Part shown: piece by piece, positions 60,945 through 64,000 of the stretch
Position numbering within the stretch: position 1 is the first letter of the stretch
Layout of the letters: each line of letters starts with the position of its first letter
Source of the DNA: Amaranthus tricolor
Lineage: Eukaryota > Streptophyta > Magnoliopsida > Caryophyllales > Amaranthaceae
Assembly (NCBI RefSeq): GCF_026212465.1
Contig: NC_080058.1
Coordinates: 5,932,001 to 5,996,000 of the forward strand
Length of the DNA: 64,000 bases
Reading direction: 5' to 3'
The notes under the pieces: generated by a model
Told to the model about the DNA's origin: nothing
The model's input: the letters and a program-made list of their open reading frames with translations, nothing else
The model's database searches: none
Position numbers and translations under genes: made by a program

Positions 60945-61774
60945 GCTATGTTTGTTTCTTTAAATCGTAAAAAAGTAATCTTGTATTAACTTAATCCGGA
61001 TTATAATAGTGTGCATCTCTCTATTTTAAGAGTAAAATCAAGTAACTTAAGTCAAAAAGGGAATATTAATCAGCTAGGTGCACCCTTTTTTTAATGTAAA
61101 CTAAGATAAAACAAGATTTACTTCTGTAACTCTCATCCAGAAGAGATTCTAAGCATGTTCAACATGTTCAACCACCTAAGACTTCGAAAAATTGGAGCTC
61201 AATATTAAATTAAATAGTACTATATATTTAGTGCCTAAAGACATAAAGTTATTAGAAAAATATTATAATTTTTGAAATTGTACAAGACCTTCACAAAATA
61301 TTTCAATTTTTGCTCCGCCTCGACTCTCATCCACACATTCTTTCTCTTTTTAAAAACCATCTACATAACAGTTACAAATATACAACTACAATTATACATA
61401 GTTACAACTTTTTAATGAACTAACAGCTATTTGCATAGTTATCTTACCCCAAAAATGCTTATTATACCCCAAAAATATTTATTATAGGAAAAAAAAAAAC
61501 CCAACATATAAATCAGATATTACAGAAAATTATCTATTATTAGTTGATTTAGGAATGAAATCTTGTTGAGTAATATATTTATTTAGTTAAATTCTGGTCG
61601 GGTCGGAGATATATGTTGGTTAGCTTTGTGTTCGCATAGGCCAACCTCTATATTGAGGGAATTGGGAGTTTGGGACCAAAGGGGATGATATGGCATTTGC
61701 CTACCAAATAACTTCTTGATATGACATCTATTGACTGGATGTATACTCTATCTGGTAATCGGTACTAAATGGTA
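60945..61774. other. Gene-free AT-rich region
   Basis: No coding region or element ends recognised. Confidence 0.45.
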
Positions 61775-62201
61775 CTCCCTCCGTTTCATAAAGAAGTTCT
61801 TATTTGCCATTTTGGGGTGTTTCATTTGTTATTCTCATAAAGAATCACTCTATTTATGTCATAAATTTTGGACGAAAATACCCTTATTCATACTCACTTT
61901 AATATATTTATAATACTTATGTACCCCACATATCATTCACTAACTTTAATTTAACATTTTAATATTCTTTATGGTCCCCACATGTTTTCCACTAACTTTA
62001 TAAAACTAATTTTTTATTAGTTGTGGTTGCTATATTTTTTCCACTAACTTTCTTTTAATATTTTTTAATGCTTATGGTCTCTATTTTTCTCCAATCAAAT
62101 TTATTATTCAATTAAATAGTATATCCACTCTATAAAATATTCAATTTTTCTTAATTCCCCTGAACATTCATTTTGGGAACTTCATTAAAGAACGGAGAGA
62201 G
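61775..62201. mobile_element. Stowaway-like MITE (Tc1/mariner type)
   Basis: Starts CTCCCTCCGTTTCATAAAGA and ends TTCATTAAAGAACGGAGAGA then G, inverted to the start; CTCCCTCCGT is the Stowaway end. TA duplications flank it (61773-61774, 62202-62203). The interior is AT-rich and non-coding. Confidence 0.88.
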
Positions 62202-62980
62202 TATTAATGTTAATGAAAAATTAGCATAATTTTGATAGGAATATTTCTTGACAAATTTAATGGTCATACTTATTCTCCTTCAACAATCTCATTTTCTTTA
62301 CAAAATTCATTACAATGCATTAACGTTTGAAAATATGGTATTTGATGATAATGGAAAATTGTGAATAAAAAAACTTTTTTTGATCAAACTTTTATTACCA
62401 TAAAAATAACATGATGTATATATATTATGAAAATTTACACTATAAATTATTCTCATCCCCACCATTTAATACTGATTACCAAAGACTGTTAATATATAAA
62501 GTCTCTCACTTTACATATTAGAAATGATCAAGGTTTTCTTATAGTCTAGAAAATGTCTACAGTTATCGCAGAACAAATTAATTCTTTTTACAGGTGGTGA
62601 GAATTAAAGTCCACCACAAGACTACAAGAAAGCGCACAACAGCTAGGCTACTCTATAATTTTCGGCTTTAAATTGTCGTAGTCAATGGATCTTACCATTA
62701 CAATAAGGTACTCCAAAATGAGTATCAAGTGGATTTGGGTTGTTGTTGGAACGATCAAAGTCTAATCTTGCATTGATGAATGGTCTTAAATTCAAGTACA
62801 GTATTGAAGCAAAATGGACCAATATATTCAGGAGGTGGTCCTTACATCAATATATATAGTTAAAGGTCCATGATGTGGTTTACACTAAAACTGTGTATCA
62901 GATTGCCTTTTTTTTATTATAATGTAAAGAAAATAAAAAATATTTTTAAGTTTATTTAAGTAATGCCATATAAACAAGCT

Positions 62981-63187
62981 TGTTAGATACCTTTTTTAGA
63001 GCTTGGAAGTTTGCTAGATTTCCTAACTTCATGTATAAATACACTAACATTAGTTATATATACTTGATAACTAAAATGAGTTCATTCTCTTTCACCCCTA
63101 ATTGTTGATCTCTTCTAAGCTTTGTGCACAACTCGTTCATTAAACTTTTTTCTAAACATTTATAAATTTATGATATGGTATCAGAGC
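62981..63187 (+). mobile_element. LTR and primer-binding site of a Copia-like element
   Basis: LTR starts TGTTAGATACC at 62981, carries TATAAATACAC at about 63033 and ends near 63175. It is followed by TGGTATCAGAGC (63176-63187), exactly complementary to the 3' end of initiator Met tRNA. The sequence beyond (FVEIQKKLILSHLFDPLN at about 63259) resembles the beginning of a Copia gag, then degenerates. The rest may run beyond the window or be lost. Confidence 0.75.
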
Positions 63188-63731
63188 AAGTCGACCCTTG
63201 TAGTGTCATCGAAAATTGTTCCATACTACAATTACTAATTCTAGTTCAAAATTCTCATTTGTTGAAATTCAAAAAAAATTAATTCTAAGCCACTTATTTG
63301 ATCCACTTAATACAAATAACCAAAGTGATTTTAATTGATTTTTAATTATAAATTATAATTAAATTATACTGATTAAAACTGATTTTTACTGATTGTAACT
63401 GATTTTTTTTACTGATTTTGTAACTAATTTTTATTGATTAAAACTTATTTTTATTGATAAAAGTAACTTTTACTAATTAATTATTTTTTAAAGGTAAACT
63501 AAAGCTCTCATTAAGACATTAACTAATAAATATGTTGTTGTCGCATGAGGTATATATAAGTATAACTTTAATCCATGTCATATTCAAAAATCTAAGTTAG
63601 ATTTCAATAAAAAAGATAGAAAAATATACTAACAAACCCTAATGGCATGGTTGATGGACTTATGAAAATGAAAAAAGTTGTAACGGCGGCTCTAAGCCAT
63701 GCATGTGTACAAGACTACTACACTACCACAT

Positions 63732-63990
63732 AAATTTTTGTGAGAGACGATCTCTTTGAGAGACCATTTTTAATTGGGTCGGTCCATTATATATTTTTAA
63801 AATATTTAAAGTAGGCATTAAGAATAATGTAAGTAAACATTTAAAATATTGAAAGTAGATATTAAGGATACGGTAAATAAGTATTTAGGATAATGATGTA
63901 AGTAGGCATTAAAAATAGGATAAGTAGACATTAATCTTTGATAGGTTAGACTTGAGATATATCTCTCAAAGAGATGGCCTCTCAAAAGAC
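63732..63990. mobile_element. MITE related to the GAGACGGTCTC family
   Basis: Left end TTTTTGTGAGAGACGATCTC then TTTGAGAGACCA; right end ATATCTCTCAAAGAGATGGC then CTCTCAAAAGAC, inverted to the left. The middle consists of a loosely repeated AAGTAGGCATTAA unit. Confidence 0.6.
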
Positions 63991-64000
63991 TAGCTGATAC

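Overview
The window is nuclear DNA of a flowering plant, most likely a eudicot. Host genes have GT-AG introns, and one gene is a clear ARF8-class auxin response factor carrying a miR167 target site. Intergenic DNA is AT-rich and filled with plant transposons: Copia and TRIM/Cassandra LTR elements, hAT, long-TIR 'Pack' elements, a LINE and MITEs. I think Caryophyllales is possible from the repeat style and the tandem knottin gene, but this is a weak inference.

Layout. 1-3927 (+) is the 3' two-thirds of an O-fucosyltransferase family gene. It converges on ARF8 (13534-5839, -), whose 14 coding exons I resolved to about 816 codons; its introns hold a TRIM, a LINE fragment and a duplicated short repeat. 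From 14.4 to 29.9 kb there is no host gene that I can support. That stretch holds two gene-capturing long-TIR elements (17.86-19.13 kb with a PPR gene fragment; 21.9-24.1 kb with an unknown exon and a hAT inserted inside it), a three-LTR TRIM chain and a Cassandra-type LTR with a 5S-rRNA-like segment. A degenerate Copia element with both LTRs lies at 29.92-36.62 kb. 36.6-44.5 kb is intergenic, with a threefold tandem array at 41.4-43.2 kb whose units carry a TATA box in the loop of an inverted repeat.

Three further host genes lie on the minus strand: an uncharacterised secreted or single-pass membrane protein (45126-44506), a small secreted protein with two tandem cystine-knot-like modules (50124-49819), and an intronless acyl-activating enzyme (57308-55629). 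hAT-related elements sit between and beyond them (46.18-47.08, 48.79-49.50, 58.92-60.94 kb), with a Stowaway-like MITE at 61.78-62.20 kb and the start of another LTR retrotransposon at the right edge.

The host genes do not form a pathway or cluster. The window is a typical gene-poor plant segment. The most notable signals are the two captured-gene transposons (one with a nested insertion), the TRIM in the last ARF8 intron, the 5S-bearing LTR, the TATA-in-hairpin tandem array and the double-module knottin gene.
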